Positions 26,603 to 35,361 of a DNA stretch of 63,614 bases are shown piece after piece; the stretch's first letter is position 1; each line of letters begins with the position of its first letter. The notes below the pieces were generated by a model, which was not told the DNA's origin, ran no database searches, and was given only the letters and a program-made list of their open reading frames with translations. The position numbers were made by a program, and so were the translations under genes. Source of the DNA: Alcaligenaceae bacterium SAGV5 (GTDB lineage Bacteria; Pseudomonadota; Gammaproteobacteria; Burkholderiales; Burkholderiaceae_B); assembly GCA_009360345.1 (NCBI GenBank), contig SPDP01000012.1, positions 1-63,614 of the forward strand, in the 5' to 3' direction.

Positions 26603-27337
26603 CTAATACTGCAGGATCTTCGACAAGAACAGCCGCGCCCGCTCCGACCGCTGGCTGGCCGGATCGAAAAACTCGTCCTTGCCCGTATCCTCGATAATAC
26701 GGCCGCCGTCCATGAACACCACGCGGTGCGCCACCTTGCGGGCAAAACCCATCTCGTGCGTCACCACCATCATGGTCATGCCTTCCCTGGCCAGGTCCAC
26801 CATCACGTCCAGCACTTCGTTGACCATCTCCGGATCCAGCGCCGACGTCGGTTCGTCGAACAGCATGGCCACCGGATCCATGGACAGGGCGCGCGCGATC
26901 GCCACCCGCTGCTGCTGGCCGCCCGACAACTGACCCGGAAACTTGTCCTGTTGCGATCTCAGGCCAACGCGATCCAGCAGCTTCACCGCGCGCACGACGG
27001 CTTCATCCTTGCTTCGCCCCAGCACCTTGACCTGCGCCAGCGTCAGGTTATCGAGGACCGACAGATGCGGGAACAGCTCGAAATGCTGGAACACCATACC
27101 GACTTTGGACCGCAGCCTGGGCAGGTCGGTCGCGGGGTCGCCCACCGACACGCCATTGACGGTGATCTCGCCTTCCTGGAACGGCTCCAGCGCATTGACG
27201 GTCTTGATCAACGTCGACTTTCCCGAGCCCGACGGACCGCACACCACGACGACTTCGCCGGCGGCGATGGAGGTCGTGCAATCCGCCAGGACCTGGAAGG
27301 ATCCGTACCACTTGTTGACATGCTTGATCTCGATCAT
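26603..27337 (-). CDS. gltL: Glutamate/aspartate ABC transporter ATPase
   Basis: A 244-residue polar amino-acid ATPase. It starts MIEIKHVNKWYGSFQVL, has Walker A CGPSGSGKSTLIK near residue 36, signature LSGGQQQRVAIARAL near 136 and Walker B AMLFDEPTSALDPEMV. The DCTTSIAAGEVVVV segment fits GltL/GlnQ. It ends the gltIJKL transcript and powers the two permeases upstream. The upstream gap is 56 bases. Confidence 0.92.
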   Translation of the reverse strand: MIEIKHVNKWYGSFQVLADCTTSIAAGEVVVVCGPSGSGKSTLIKTVNALEPFQEGEITVNGVSVGDPATDLPRLRSKVGMVFQHFELFPHLSVLDNLTLAQVKVLGRSKDEAVVRAVKLLDRVGLRSQQDKFPGQLSGGQQQRVAIARALSMDPVAMLFDEPTSALDPEMVNEVLDVMVDLAREGMTMMVVTHEMGFARKVAHRVVFMDGGRIIEDTGKDEFFDPASQRSERARLFLSKILQY

Positions 27338-27393
27338 CGAGCATTCCCTGGAGAAGAATCCTGCGCCCCGCCGCCACCCGGCGAGGCCACCCA

Positions 27394-28086
27394 TCAGCGG
27401 ACGATCGCCACCCGCCGCTGCAATACCCTGACCAGCCGCGACGCGGAGAAGCAGATGACGAAGTAGACCACCGCCGCGAACACGTACATTTCGACCAGCC
27501 GCCCGTCGCGCTGCGCCACCTTGGACGCCGCGCCCAGGAAATCCGTGATCGACAGCACATAGACCAGCGACGTGTCCTGGAACAGCACGATGGTCTGCGT
27601 CAGCAACACCGGAATCATGTTGCGGAAAGCCTGCGGCAGGATCACGCTGCCCATGGTCTGCCAGTAGTTCAGGCCCAGCGCGTAGGCGGCGTAGGTCTGC
27701 CCGCGCGAAATGGACTGGATGCCGGCCCGCATGATCTCGCAGAAAAAGGCCGCCTCGAACATCGTGAAGGTGATGACCGAGGACCAGTAGGCGCCGACCT
27801 TGATAGGCGTGGACGATCCGATGACCCACGCGCCGATGTAGGGCACGAGGAAATAGAACCAGAAGATCACCAGCAGGAGCGGCAAGGAGCGCATCAGGTT
27901 CACATAGGTGCCCGCCACCGCGGACAGCCAGCGGAAGCGCGACAGCCGCATCATCGCCAGCAGCGTGCCGAAGACGATGCCCCCCGCGGTGGCCATCGCG
28001 GTCAGCGTCAGGGTAAAAGTCATGCCCTCCTTGAACAGGTAGGGCAGCGTGCGCCAGATGACGTCGAAATCGAAATTGCCGAACAT
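27394..28086 (-). CDS. gltK: Glutamate/aspartate ABC transporter permease
   Basis: A 230-residue His/Glu/Gln-type permease. Membrane helices include GMTFTLTLTAMATAGGIVFG and the RSLPLLLVIFWFYFLVPY segment. The EAA-type cytoplasmic loop is EIMRAGIQSISRGQTYAAYALGL. It pairs with the next permease in the inner membrane. Twelve bases separate the two permease genes, so they are translated from one mRNA. Confidence 0.9.
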   Translation of the reverse strand: MFGNFDFDVIWRTLPYLFKEGMTFTLTLTAMATAGGIVFGTLLAMMRLSRFRWLSAVAGTYVNLMRSLPLLLVIFWFYFLVPYIGAWVIGSSTPIKVGAYWSSVITFTMFEAAFFCEIMRAGIQSISRGQTYAAYALGLNYWQTMGSVILPQAFRNMIPVLLTQTIVLFQDTSLVYVLSITDFLGAASKVAQRDGRLVEMYVFAAVVYFVICFSASRLVRVLQRRVAIVR

Positions 28087-28098
28087 GTCCGCCTCCGT

Positions 28099-28851
28099 TC
28101 AGTGCGAACCGTCGCGCACCGGCCCGATGAACCCGGGCACGGCCACGCGCCGCTCGACCCAGCGCATGAAGACGACGACGACCAGGCTGACGATCAGGTA
28201 CAGCACCGTGGCCGCGGCGAAGGCCTCGAACACCTGGAAGCTGAACTCCTGCATCGACCGGGCGCGGCCCGTCAGCTCCAGCAGGCCGATGGTCAGGGCG
28301 ACCGACGAATTCTTGATGATGTTCATGAACTCGGAGGTGAGCGGCGGCAGCATCACCCGGTAGGCGATAGGCAGCAGCACATGGCGATAGACCTGCGCGC
28401 CGCGCAGCCCCAGCGCCGTCGCCGCCATGCGCTGCCCGCGCGGCAGCGACTCGATGCCCGCCCGCACCTGCTCGGCGACCCGCGCCGAGGTGAAGAATCC
28501 CAGGCACAGCACCGCCGGCCAGTACGCGCCCCAGGGAGGCGCGATCTGCTTGACGGCGTTGCCCAGCGCTTCGGGCAGCAGCTCCGGCAGCACGAAGTAC
28601 CACAGGAACAGTTGCACCAGCAGCGGGATATTGCGGAACAGCTCCACATAGGCCCCGGCCAGGCGGACGGCCCACTTGGCCTGCGTGGTCCGCACCACGC
28701 CGACGAGGGATCCCAGCACGAAGGCGATCACCCACGCCGCCAACGCCGTGGCGAGCGTCCATTGCAGGCCCGACAGCAGCGTATCCATGTAGGTACCCTG
28801 GCCGTCGGGCGACAGCTCCCAGAATATCTTCCAGTTCCAGTTGTAGTTCAT
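28099..28851 (-). CDS. gltJ: Glutamate/aspartate ABC transporter permease
   Basis: A 250-residue permease whose N-terminus MNYNWNWKIFWE is typical for GltJ. The helix pattern, the VELFRNIPLLVQLFLWYF segment and the EAA loop EQVRAGIESLPRGQRMAATALGL are intact. A stem-loop at 28903-28925 separates it from the binding-protein gene, which probably lowers permease expression relative to the receptor. Confidence 0.9.
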   Translation of the reverse strand: MNYNWNWKIFWELSPDGQGTYMDTLLSGLQWTLATALAAWVIAFVLGSLVGVVRTTQAKWAVRLAGAYVELFRNIPLLVQLFLWYFVLPELLPEALGNAVKQIAPPWGAYWPAVLCLGFFTSARVAEQVRAGIESLPRGQRMAATALGLRGAQVYRHVLLPIAYRVMLPPLTSEFMNIIKNSSVALTIGLLELTGRARSMQEFSFQVFEAFAAATVLYLIVSLVVVVFMRWVERRVAVPGFIGPVRDGSH

Positions 28852-28902
28852 CGCGGCTCCGCCGTGCTTACCCGGTCCGGCGCAAGGCCGGCCCCATGGA
28901 AA

Positions 28903-28925
28903 CAGGGGACCGCTCGGGTCCCCTG
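28903..28925 (-). promoter_or_regulatory. Stem-loop between gltI and gltJ
   Basis: CAGGGGACC (28903-28911) and GGTCCCCTG (28917-28925) pair perfectly over 9 bp around a 5-base loop. The position after a binding-protein gene and before its permease genes is where processing or attenuation hairpins are usually found in periplasmic ABC operons. No T-run follows on the transcribed strand, so full termination is unlikely. Confidence 0.6.
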
Positions 28926-28979
28926 AAATCCTGCTTGGTCATCCACGGCGCATGGCCGGCATGCCTGACGGGCCTCGCA

Positions 28980-29885
28980 TCAGCGATAAGCCGCCGGATC
29001 CCCCGAATCGGTCGGGTTGGCGATGACCTTCTTCAGCGCATCGCTCATCGGCACCTTCAGGTTGACGTTGCGAGGCGGGATCGGCGAGTTGAACCACTTC
29101 TGGTAGAGCTTCTCGACCTCGCCAGACTTCATCAGCGCCACGACCGCATCGTCCACCACCTTCTTGAAGGCCGGATCGTCCTTGGGCTCGATCATGCCGT
29201 AGGGCTCCACGGTATAGGCCTTGCTGCTGACCATCCACTGGTCCGGGCTCTTGGCGTTGGCCACCAGCCCATACAGCAGGATGTCATCCATGAAGAACGC
29301 CACGGCGCGCCCGCTGTCGACCATCAGGAAGGCATCGGCATGATCCTTGGCCGGGATGATCTGCATGCCCAGGTTTTCCTTGCCGTTGGCCTCGGTCAGC
29401 CACTTCAGGTTGCTGGTGCCGGCCGTCGACACGACGGTCTTGCCCTTGAAGTCTGAAAGATCGTTCAGTTTCGAGCTTTTCTTGGCGACGAAACGCGTGG
29501 CCGTCACGAACGTGGTCGGCGCGAACGACACCTGCTGCTGACGTTCGATGTTGTTCGTGGTGGATCCGCACTCAAGATCGACCGTGCCGTTGGCGATGAG
29601 GGGAATACGGGTCGCCGAGGTGACCGGCGAAAGCGCGATATTGAGCTTGGGCAGCTTCAGGTGACTCTTGACCGCGTCGGCGATCTTGTAGCAGATGTCC
29701 ATCGAGTAGCCGATGGATTTCTGGTTGTCGTCGAGGTAGGAGAAAGGAATGGAGGAATCGCGATAACCGAGCGTCAGCGTCCCCGTGTCCTTGATCTTCT
29801 TGAGCCGGCCAGTCAGATCTTGCGCCGAGACAGACGACACGGCGACCAGCGTCAGCGCGGCGGAGAGCAGCACGAGCTTCTTCAT
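28980..29885 (-). CDS. gltI: Glutamate/aspartate periplasmic binding protein
   Basis: A 301-residue SBP_bac_3 protein. The signal peptide MKKLVLLSAALTLVAVSSVSA is followed by QDLTGRLKKIKDTGTLTLGYRDSSIPFSYLDD. NGTVDLECGSTTNNIERQQQVSFA is characteristic of GltI/DEBP (Glu/Asp receptor) rather than glutamine or cystine receptors. It is first in the gltIJKL operon. The next gene upstream on the same strand is aspartate ammonia-lyase, which would consume the imported aspartate. Confidence 0.92.
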   Translation of the reverse strand: MKKLVLLSAALTLVAVSSVSAQDLTGRLKKIKDTGTLTLGYRDSSIPFSYLDDNQKSIGYSMDICYKIADAVKSHLKLPKLNIALSPVTSATRIPLIANGTVDLECGSTTNNIERQQQVSFAPTTFVTATRFVAKKSSKLNDLSDFKGKTVVSTAGTSNLKWLTEANGKENLGMQIIPAKDHADAFLMVDSGRAVAFFMDDILLYGLVANAKSPDQWMVSSKAYTVEPYGMIEPKDDPAFKKVVDDAVVALMKSGEVEKLYQKWFNSPIPPRNVNLKVPMSDALKKVIANPTDSGDPAAYR

Positions 29886-29935
29886 GGAATCCCCCTTCCG
29901 TAGACTATGTCGGCCGAGTGTAGCAATAAATGGGG

Positions 29936-30013
29936 CTCCCCCCTACGCGCTTCGCGCGCCCCCCAGGGGGCGGCACGGGCGGACCGGCGGAGCCGGATCC
30001 GCCGTGCCCTGGA
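29936..30013 (+). repeat. Dispersed intergenic REP-like palindromic repeat, copy B
   Basis: Second copy of the element at 1246-1326. It shares the CCCCCTACG opening, a CCCCC/GGGGG hairpin and the CGGACCGGC...GCCGGATCCG core. The outer stem here is GGCACGGGCGGA with TCCGCCGTGCC, while copy A has GACGCTGGCGGA with TCCGCGGCGTC. Both keep a single bulge and the base changes are compensated, so the fold is under selection. It lies between the aspartase gene and gltI, in a 193-base gap. Confidence 0.75.
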
Positions 30014-30078
30014 TGGCACAACATTTTCCCTGGGTCGGCGGAATTCCTTTCAATGCGATGATCGTGGCCATGCGGCCA

Positions 30079-31512
30079 TCAAATCGCCACCTTCTTGAAC
30101 CGGTAGGGCCGCGTCAGCACCTCCGGCTTGAGCACCTGCTCCAGGGTCTCCGCATCCAGCAGCCCCGCCTCCAGCACCAGATCCGCCACCGGCCGCCCCG
30201 TCCGCATCGCATCGCGCGCGATCCGTGTCGCCGCCTCGTACCCCAGCACCGGATTCAGCGCCGTCGCCAGCCCCGCCGAACGCCTGACGGCCTGCGCCAG
30301 CCGCTCGCGGTTCGCCGTGATGCCCTTGACGCAATTGTGCGTCAACGTGGTGCATGCCGCCTCCAGGTGCGAAATGCTCTTGACCAGGCTCCACGCGATG
30401 ATGGGCTCGAAGGCGTTGAGCTGCAGCTGGCCGCCCTCGGACGCCATCGTGATCGTCATGTCGTTGCCGATGACCTCGAACGCCACCTGGTTCACCACTT
30501 CGGGAATGATGGGATTGACCTTGCCCGGCATGATGGAACTGCCCGCCGCGCGCTCGGGCAGATTGATCTCGTTCAGCCCCGACTGCGGGCCGGACGACAG
30601 CAGGCGCAGGTCATTGCAGGTCTTGGAAAGCTTGCAGGCCACGCGCTTCAGGACACCGGACAACTGCACGAACGCGCCCGTGTCCTGCGTCGCCTCGATC
30701 ATGTTGGCGGCGCGCACCAGCGGCAGCCCGGTGATCTCGGCCAGGTACTGCACGGCCAGCGGGCTGTAGTCGGGATCGGTATTGATGCCGGTGCCGATGG
30801 CGGTCGCGCCCAGGTTGACCTCCACCATCAGCGTCCTGGCCTCGCCCAGCCTCGCCTCGTCCTCGCCCAGCATGACCGCGTAGGTCAGGAACTCCTGGCC
30901 CAGCGTCATGGGCACGGCGTCCTGCAACTGCGTGCGCCCCATCTTCAGCACGTCGTCGAACTCCAGCGCCTTGGCCTCGAAGGCCCCGCGCAGTTCCGCC
31001 ATCGCCACCAAGAGGCGCTGCAGCGAAAAACACATGGCGATCCGCAGCGCGGTGGGATAGACATCGTTGGTGCTTTGCGAGGCATTCACGTCCTGGATGG
31101 GATGCAGGGCGTCGTACTGGCCCTTCTCCGCGCCCAGCAGCTCCAGCGCGCGGTTGGCGATGACCTCGTTGGCGTTCATGTTGGTCGAGGTGCCTGCCCC
31201 GCCCTGGATCACGTCGACGATGAACTGGTCGTGCAGCGCGCCCTCGATGATTTCCTGGCAGGCCTGGGCAATCACGCCGGCCCGGTCGGCGGGCAGCACG
31301 CCCAGGTCCCGGTTGGCGCGGGCCGCCGCCAGCTTGACGCAGGCCAGCGCCCGCACCAGGTCGGCCTGGCCGCCTATGGTCGAGCCGGAAATCGGAAAAT
31401 TCTCGCGGGCGCGCAGGGAGTGGATGCCCCAGTAGGCGCCGGCGGGAATCTCGCGCTCGCCAAGCAGGTCGTGTTCGATGCGGAAGAGGCCGGAAGCGGC
31501 ATTGCTGCTCAT
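30079..31512 (-). CDS. aspA: Aspartate ammonia-lyase
   Basis: A 477-residue fumarase/aspartase-superfamily enzyme. GAGTSTNMNANEVIANRALE, VNASQSTNDVYPTALRIA and the signature GSSIMPGKVNP are intact. The HDLLGEREIPAGAYWGIHSLRA start and the substrate-loop sequence favour aspartase over fumarase C. It converts L-aspartate to fumarate and ammonia. ATG 31512 is used; ATG 31524 would add four residues. With gltIJKL it forms an acidic amino-acid uptake and utilisation module, controlled by the LysR gene upstream. Confidence 0.9.
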   Translation of the reverse strand: MSSNAASGLFRIEHDLLGEREIPAGAYWGIHSLRARENFPISGSTIGGQADLVRALACVKLAAARANRDLGVLPADRAGVIAQACQEIIEGALHDQFIVDVIQGGAGTSTNMNANEVIANRALELLGAEKGQYDALHPIQDVNASQSTNDVYPTALRIAMCFSLQRLLVAMAELRGAFEAKALEFDDVLKMGRTQLQDAVPMTLGQEFLTYAVMLGEDEARLGEARTLMVEVNLGATAIGTGINTDPDYSPLAVQYLAEITGLPLVRAANMIEATQDTGAFVQLSGVLKRVACKLSKTCNDLRLLSSGPQSGLNEINLPERAAGSSIMPGKVNPIIPEVVNQVAFEVIGNDMTITMASEGGQLQLNAFEPIIAWSLVKSISHLEAACTTLTHNCVKGITANRERLAQAVRRSAGLATALNPVLGYEAATRIARDAMRTGRPVADLVLEAGLLDAETLEQVLKPEVLTRPYRFKKVAI

Positions 31513-31590
31513 GTGGATGTCCATCGGAAAGGCCGCCGCACCATGCGGCGCACTATGGAAAACACTATAGGCAGGCGCCCCGCGATAGCG

Positions 31591-31633
31591 CCAATGCCGT
31601 GTTCGCATTGGCCAATGTTTTTTTTGCATTGCC
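31591..31633 (-). promoter_or_regulatory. Double LysR-type operator upstream of aspA
   Basis: CCAATGC-N7-GCATTGG (31591-31611) is a perfect dyad. Sharing its right arm is a second dyad, GGCCAATG-T8-GCATTGCC (31610-31633). The three CATTG-type half-sites are spaced roughly two helical turns apart, and a TATAGT -10-like element lies downstream on the minus strand near 31565-31570. This is the classic recognition-plus-activation site layout of a LysR regulator, and a LysR gene ends 27 bases upstream. Confidence 0.65.
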
Positions 31634-31659
31634 AGGAAACCGCCGGAGACCGGGAAACG

Positions 31660-32571
31660 TCAGCGCGTCCTGGACAGGTAGTCCCACAGGGCATCGACCA
31701 ACGGCTTGGCGGGCGCGCCGGCCGGCACGCGCTCGCGATAGAGGCGGATTTCCATGGTCTCGGTATAGGCCTCGCCCGCGCAGGCCAGGCGGCGCGAGGC
31801 AACCTCGCGGCTGACGGCGCTCTCTGGCAGGAAGGCCACGCCGTGCCCTTCGAGCGCCATGGCCTTCAGGCCCTCGGCCATGTCGGTCTCGTAGCGTTCG
31901 TCCAGCGGCGGCCGGGGTTGGGCGCCGGCCAGGATCAGGTCGACGATGCGGCCCAGGTAGGCATTGGGCGCGTAGGCCAGGTAGGGCGCCGGGCCGCCCT
32001 CCCCCAGCACGTGCTCCGGGGTGCCGTCGGGCTTGCTGCGGGCGTAGGGATAGACCGCCTCGCTGCCCAGCACCAGCATGTCGTAGTGGCGCGGATCGAG
32101 CTGGACCGGCTGGCGGGGATGGTAATAGACCATGACCAGGTCGCTGCCGCCCTGGACCAGGCTGATGGCGGCGTCATGGACGTTCAGCGCCATCAGGCGG
32201 GTCGTGAAGTCCGGCAGGCCGGCCTCGGCCCGGATGCGGCTCAGCCAGCGCGGAAAAAACGTCAGCGACAGGGTATGGGGCACGGCGAAATCGATCACCG
32301 CCTGCGACGCGGGGCGCATGCCGCGCAGCATGGCCCGGGTCTCGTCCAGCTTGGCCAGCATGGCGATGGCTTCGGCCCGGAACGTCTCGCCGGCGGGCGT
32401 CAGGCGGGTGGGATAGACGGCGCGATCGACCAGATCGGTGCCGACCCAGGCCTCCAGGGCCTGGATGCGGCGCGAAAAGGCGGGCTGCGTGATGTGCCTC
32501 AGCTCGGCCGCCCGCGAAAACGACCGGGTTTCAGCCAGCGCGATGAAATCTTCGAGCCACTTGGCTTCCAT
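31660..32571 (-). CDS. LysR-family regulator of aspA/glt genes
   Basis: A 303-residue LTTR: KWLEDFIALAETRSFSRAAELRHITQPAFSRRIQALEAWVG at the N-terminus, then the PBP2 effector domain with the HGVAFLPESAV core near residue 240. The ITQPAFSRRI recognition helix is shared with HypT/QseD-type LTTRs in which oxidants or amino acids are the signals. It is upstream of and co-directional with aspA, and the intervening gap carries a double dyad. The reading frame upstream of its ATG continues open into the truncated galE across suspected joint 2. Confidence 0.88.
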   Translation of the reverse strand: MEAKWLEDFIALAETRSFSRAAELRHITQPAFSRRIQALEAWVGTDLVDRAVYPTRLTPAGETFRAEAIAMLAKLDETRAMLRGMRPASQAVIDFAVPHTLSLTFFPRWLSRIRAEAGLPDFTTRLMALNVHDAAISLVQGGSDLVMVYYHPRQPVQLDPRHYDMLVLGSEAVYPYARSKPDGTPEHVLGEGGPAPYLAYAPNAYLGRIVDLILAGAQPRPPLDERYETDMAEGLKAMALEGHGVAFLPESAVSREVASRRLACAGEAYTETMEIRLYRERVPAGAPAKPLVDALWDYLSRTR

Positions 32572-32690
32572 GCTTGCAACCGGGAAGGATCCGGCGGAAA
32601 TTGTACCGTGGGCCCGTGGCGCCCCCCCGGTCGGGCATACACTTCCCGCATGGCCCCGCGCCGCACCGTCGATCTTCCCTGGAGTCCAGC

Positions 32691-32712
32691 GTGACCGCTT
32701 CGCTACCTTATC
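32691..32712 (+). CDS. First codons of a gene divergent from the LysR regulator (cut off)
   Basis: A GTG at 32691 preceded by CTGGAG begins a frame reading VTASLPYP before the sequence changes to galE. A gene start divergent from a LysR regulator is expected here, but only about seven codons remain. This is the left flank of suspected joint 2. Identity unknown. Confidence 0.35.
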
Positions 32713-32718
32713 CTGCCA
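32700..32718. other. Suspected joint 2: galE without a stop runs into the LysR region
   Basis: GalE follows its family exactly to DMCADGWRWQ and then has no stop for more than 50 codons; the normal protein ends about 11 residues after WxWQ. On the other side a divergent gene has just started at 32691. Both genes are broken within the same few bases and no mobile element is present. Confidence 0.65.
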
Positions 32719-33759
32719 GCGCCAGCCGTCGGCGCACATGTCTTCGAGGGTGCGGGTGGCTTTCCAGCCGAGCAGGGTCTCGGCGGTGGAGGGGTCGGCC
32801 CAGCATTCGGCGATGTCGCCCGGGCGGCGGGGGTGGAATTCGTAGGGTATCTGCCGGCCGCAGATCGTACCGAAAGTGTGCAGCAGCTCCAGCACGCTGG
32901 TGCCACGGCCCGTACCCAGGTTGATCGCGACAAAGCCGCCGGTCGTTCCCTGTGCGTGCTCCAGCGCCTTGACGTGGCCGACGGCCAGGTCCACGACATG
33001 GATGTAGTCGCGTACCCCGGTTCCATCCGCAGTGGGGTAGTCCTTGCCGAAGATGTTCAGGTGCGGGCGCTTGCCGATGGCAACCTGGGTGATGAATGGA
33101 AAAAGATTGTTGGGTATGCCCTGGGGCGCCTCACCCAGCATTCCACTGGGATGGGCGCCGATGGGATTGAAATATCGCAGACAGATGGCTCGCCGCTCGG
33201 GATGCGCCACGCACCAGTCTCGCAGGATCTGTTCCACCATGGCCTTGGTCTGGCCATACGGATTCACCGGCGCGATCGGATGACCTTCGGTGTACGGCTG
33301 TTCGCGCGGAACACCGTAAACCGTCGCGGACGAACTGAAGACGATGGTGCGGACCTGCGCCCGGTCCATCGCCTGGAGCAGTGTCAGCGTGCCGGTGACA
33401 TTGGTCTGGTAGTACGCTAGAGGCGCGGCGACGGACTCGCCCACGGCTTTCAGGCCGGCGAAGTGCACCACCCCCTGGATGGGGATTCCGCGTGCCGAGG
33501 CCTGGCGGAACACCGTATCCAGCAGGGCGCCATCCCTGACGTCACCTTCGACTACCTCGAGCGCATGGCCGGTCAGCGATTCGATGCGCTTGAGCGCATG
33601 TACCGAACCGTTCGAGAAATCATCGAGGACGATCGGGCGATAGCCCGCCTGGATGAGTTCGATCAGGGTATGGGGGCCGATGTAGCCGGCACCGCCTGTG
33701 ACGAGCAGGGACGGGCTGGAAGCTCGCTGCAAGGAGTGACCTCGAAGGCTGGATGACAT
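32713..33759 (-). CDS. galE: UDP-glucose 4-epimerase, lacking its last residues
   Basis: About 349 residues of a GalE-type extended SDR: VTGGAGYIGPHT cofactor motif near residue 20, SSSATVYG, catalytic NPYGQTKAMVE (YxxxK), RYFNPIGAHPSG and the GKDYPTADGTGVRDYIHV substrate region. It interconverts UDP-glucose and UDP-galactose (or GlcNAc/GalNAc) for polysaccharide synthesis. It lacks its natural C-terminal dozen residues and stop because of suspected joint 2. It is divergent from manC. ATG 33759 is used. Confidence 0.85.
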
Positions 33760-33909
33760 GACGCTCACCATACCGGACGGGCGCGTGGGCATTGTAACGA
33801 AAAGCGCGGGTATTCCCGTGGATGAGCGGGATAGCCGGGTTAAACTGCGGCTTCGCCGTTGGCCGGCACCGTGTCGGGCTTTTTCTTCGTCTTCTAGGAC
33901 TACTGCCAG

Positions 33910-35325
33910 ATGGGTCTTGTTCCAATCATCCTCTCCGGAGGCAAGGGTACGCGCCTGTGGCCGGTGTCTCGGGAACTGCATCCCAAGCCGTTCATTCGTC
34001 TGGCGGATGGCGAAAGCTTTCTCCAAAAGGCGTATCGGCGGGCCATCGGGCTGGACGGCGTTTCCCGGGTCGTCACGGTCACCAACCGGGTGCTGTCGTT
34101 CAAGACGATGGACGAATACCGGGCCCTGGGACAACCCCAGATCGAATGCGGGATGCTCCTCGAGCCCGAGGGGCGCAATACCGCGCCCGCCTTCGCGGCC
34201 GCGGTAGCCGCGGTCTCCCGGCGGTTCGGGGCGCAGGAAGTGTTGCTGTTCCTTACCGCTGATCACCTGATCCAGGATTTTCCCGCGTTCAAGCAAGCCG
34301 TTGAGCAAGCGACTCGATTGGCGGAAGCTGGCAGGATCGTGACCTTCGGGATTCGCCCCGAGTCTCCGGAGACCGGGTACGGCTATATCGAGGCCTCCGG
34401 GACGGATGTGCTGCGATTCGTGGAAAAACCGTCGCTCGACCGTGCGCAGGAGTTTCTCGCCAGCGGCCGTTATCTGTGGAACTCCGGCATGTTCTGTGTG
34501 CGCGCGGACGTGGCGGAGGAAGAATTGAAGCAGCATGCCCCCGATGCCTGGCAGGCCGCCGAGCAGAGCCTGGCGGCAGGGCGCACGCTGGAGGGCCAGC
34601 ACGAATGGCAAATCATGCTGGACGAGAAGGCCTTTGCCCAGGCGCCCGACATTTCCGTGGACCATGCCCTCATGGAAAAGACGGGGCGGGCTTCGGTCGT
34701 GCCTTGCGACATCGGCTGGAGCGACATCGGTTCCTGGGCCGCGTTCGGCAATCTGTTCCCGAGTGATGGCAAGGGAAACCAGGTCGACGGCGACGTCATC
34801 GCGGTCGATACCGAGAACTGCTATGTCCATAGCGACGCCCGGGTGATCGGTGCGATAGGCCTCAAGGACCTCGTCATCGTCGATACGCCCGACGCCCTGC
34901 TGGTCGCCCGCAAGGACAAATTGCAGGACATCAAGAGCGTCGTGGCCCAGCTCAAGGAGCGGGGCGATGACGCCTACCAGATCCATCGTACCGTTCATCG
35001 ACCCTGGGGCACCTATACGGTCCTGGAGGAGGCCGAGCGCTTCAAGATCAAGCGCATCGTCGTGCATGCCGGGCAATCGCTCTCGTTGCAGATGCACCAT
35101 CATCGAAGCGAACACTGGATCGTGGTGAGCGGCGTTGCGCGCGTCACCAACGGCGATGACACATTCCTGGTGAACAGCAATGAATCCACCTATATTCCAG
35201 CCGGCCACAAGCATCGGCTGGAAAATCCGGGCATCATCGATCTCGTGATGATCGAGGTACAGAGCGGCGAATACCTGGGAGAGGACGATATCGTCCGGTT
35301 TGCCGACATCTACGGCCGCAATTGA
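33910..35325 (+). CDS. manC: Mannose-1-phosphate guanylyltransferase / mannose-6-phosphate isomerase
   Basis: A 471-residue bifunctional enzyme. The N-terminal GDP-mannose pyrophosphorylase domain has LSGGKGTRLWPVSRELHPKPF and FVEKPSLDRAQEFL; the C-terminal cupin PMI domain has RPWGTYTVLEE, QMHHHRSEHWIVVSG and PAGHKHRLENPG. It makes GDP-mannose, the donor for mannose- or rhamnose-containing polymer. It heads the manC-wzm-wzt unit. GDP-mannose as precursor fits a mannan-like O-antigen or capsule. Confidence 0.92.
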   Translation: MGLVPIILSGGKGTRLWPVSRELHPKPFIRLADGESFLQKAYRRAIGLDGVSRVVTVTNRVLSFKTMDEYRALGQPQIECGMLLEPEGRNTAPAFAAAVAAVSRRFGAQEVLLFLTADHLIQDFPAFKQAVEQATRLAEAGRIVTFGIRPESPETGYGYIEASGTDVLRFVEKPSLDRAQEFLASGRYLWNSGMFCVRADVAEEELKQHAPDAWQAAEQSLAAGRTLEGQHEWQIMLDEKAFAQAPDISVDHALMEKTGRASVVPCDIGWSDIGSWAAFGNLFPSDGKGNQVDGDVIAVDTENCYVHSDARVIGAIGLKDLVIVDTPDALLVARKDKLQDIKSVVAQLKERGDDAYQIHRTVHRPWGTYTVLEEAERFKIKRIVVHAGQSLSLQMHHHRSEHWIVVSGVARVTNGDDTFLVNSNESTYIPAGHKHRLENPGIIDLVMIEVQSGEYLGEDDIVRFADIYGRN

Positions 35326-35361
35326 TTACTCGTTTATCTCGAATACTCGTCAAGGTTCCAA

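Noticed and set aside
31660..35214. One continuous 1184-codon minus-strand frame joining galE to LysR
   Set aside because: It looks like a fusion protein, but the linker is non-homologous to either family and the LysR has its own start. The fusion is explained by suspected joint 2 rather than by a real chimeric protein.
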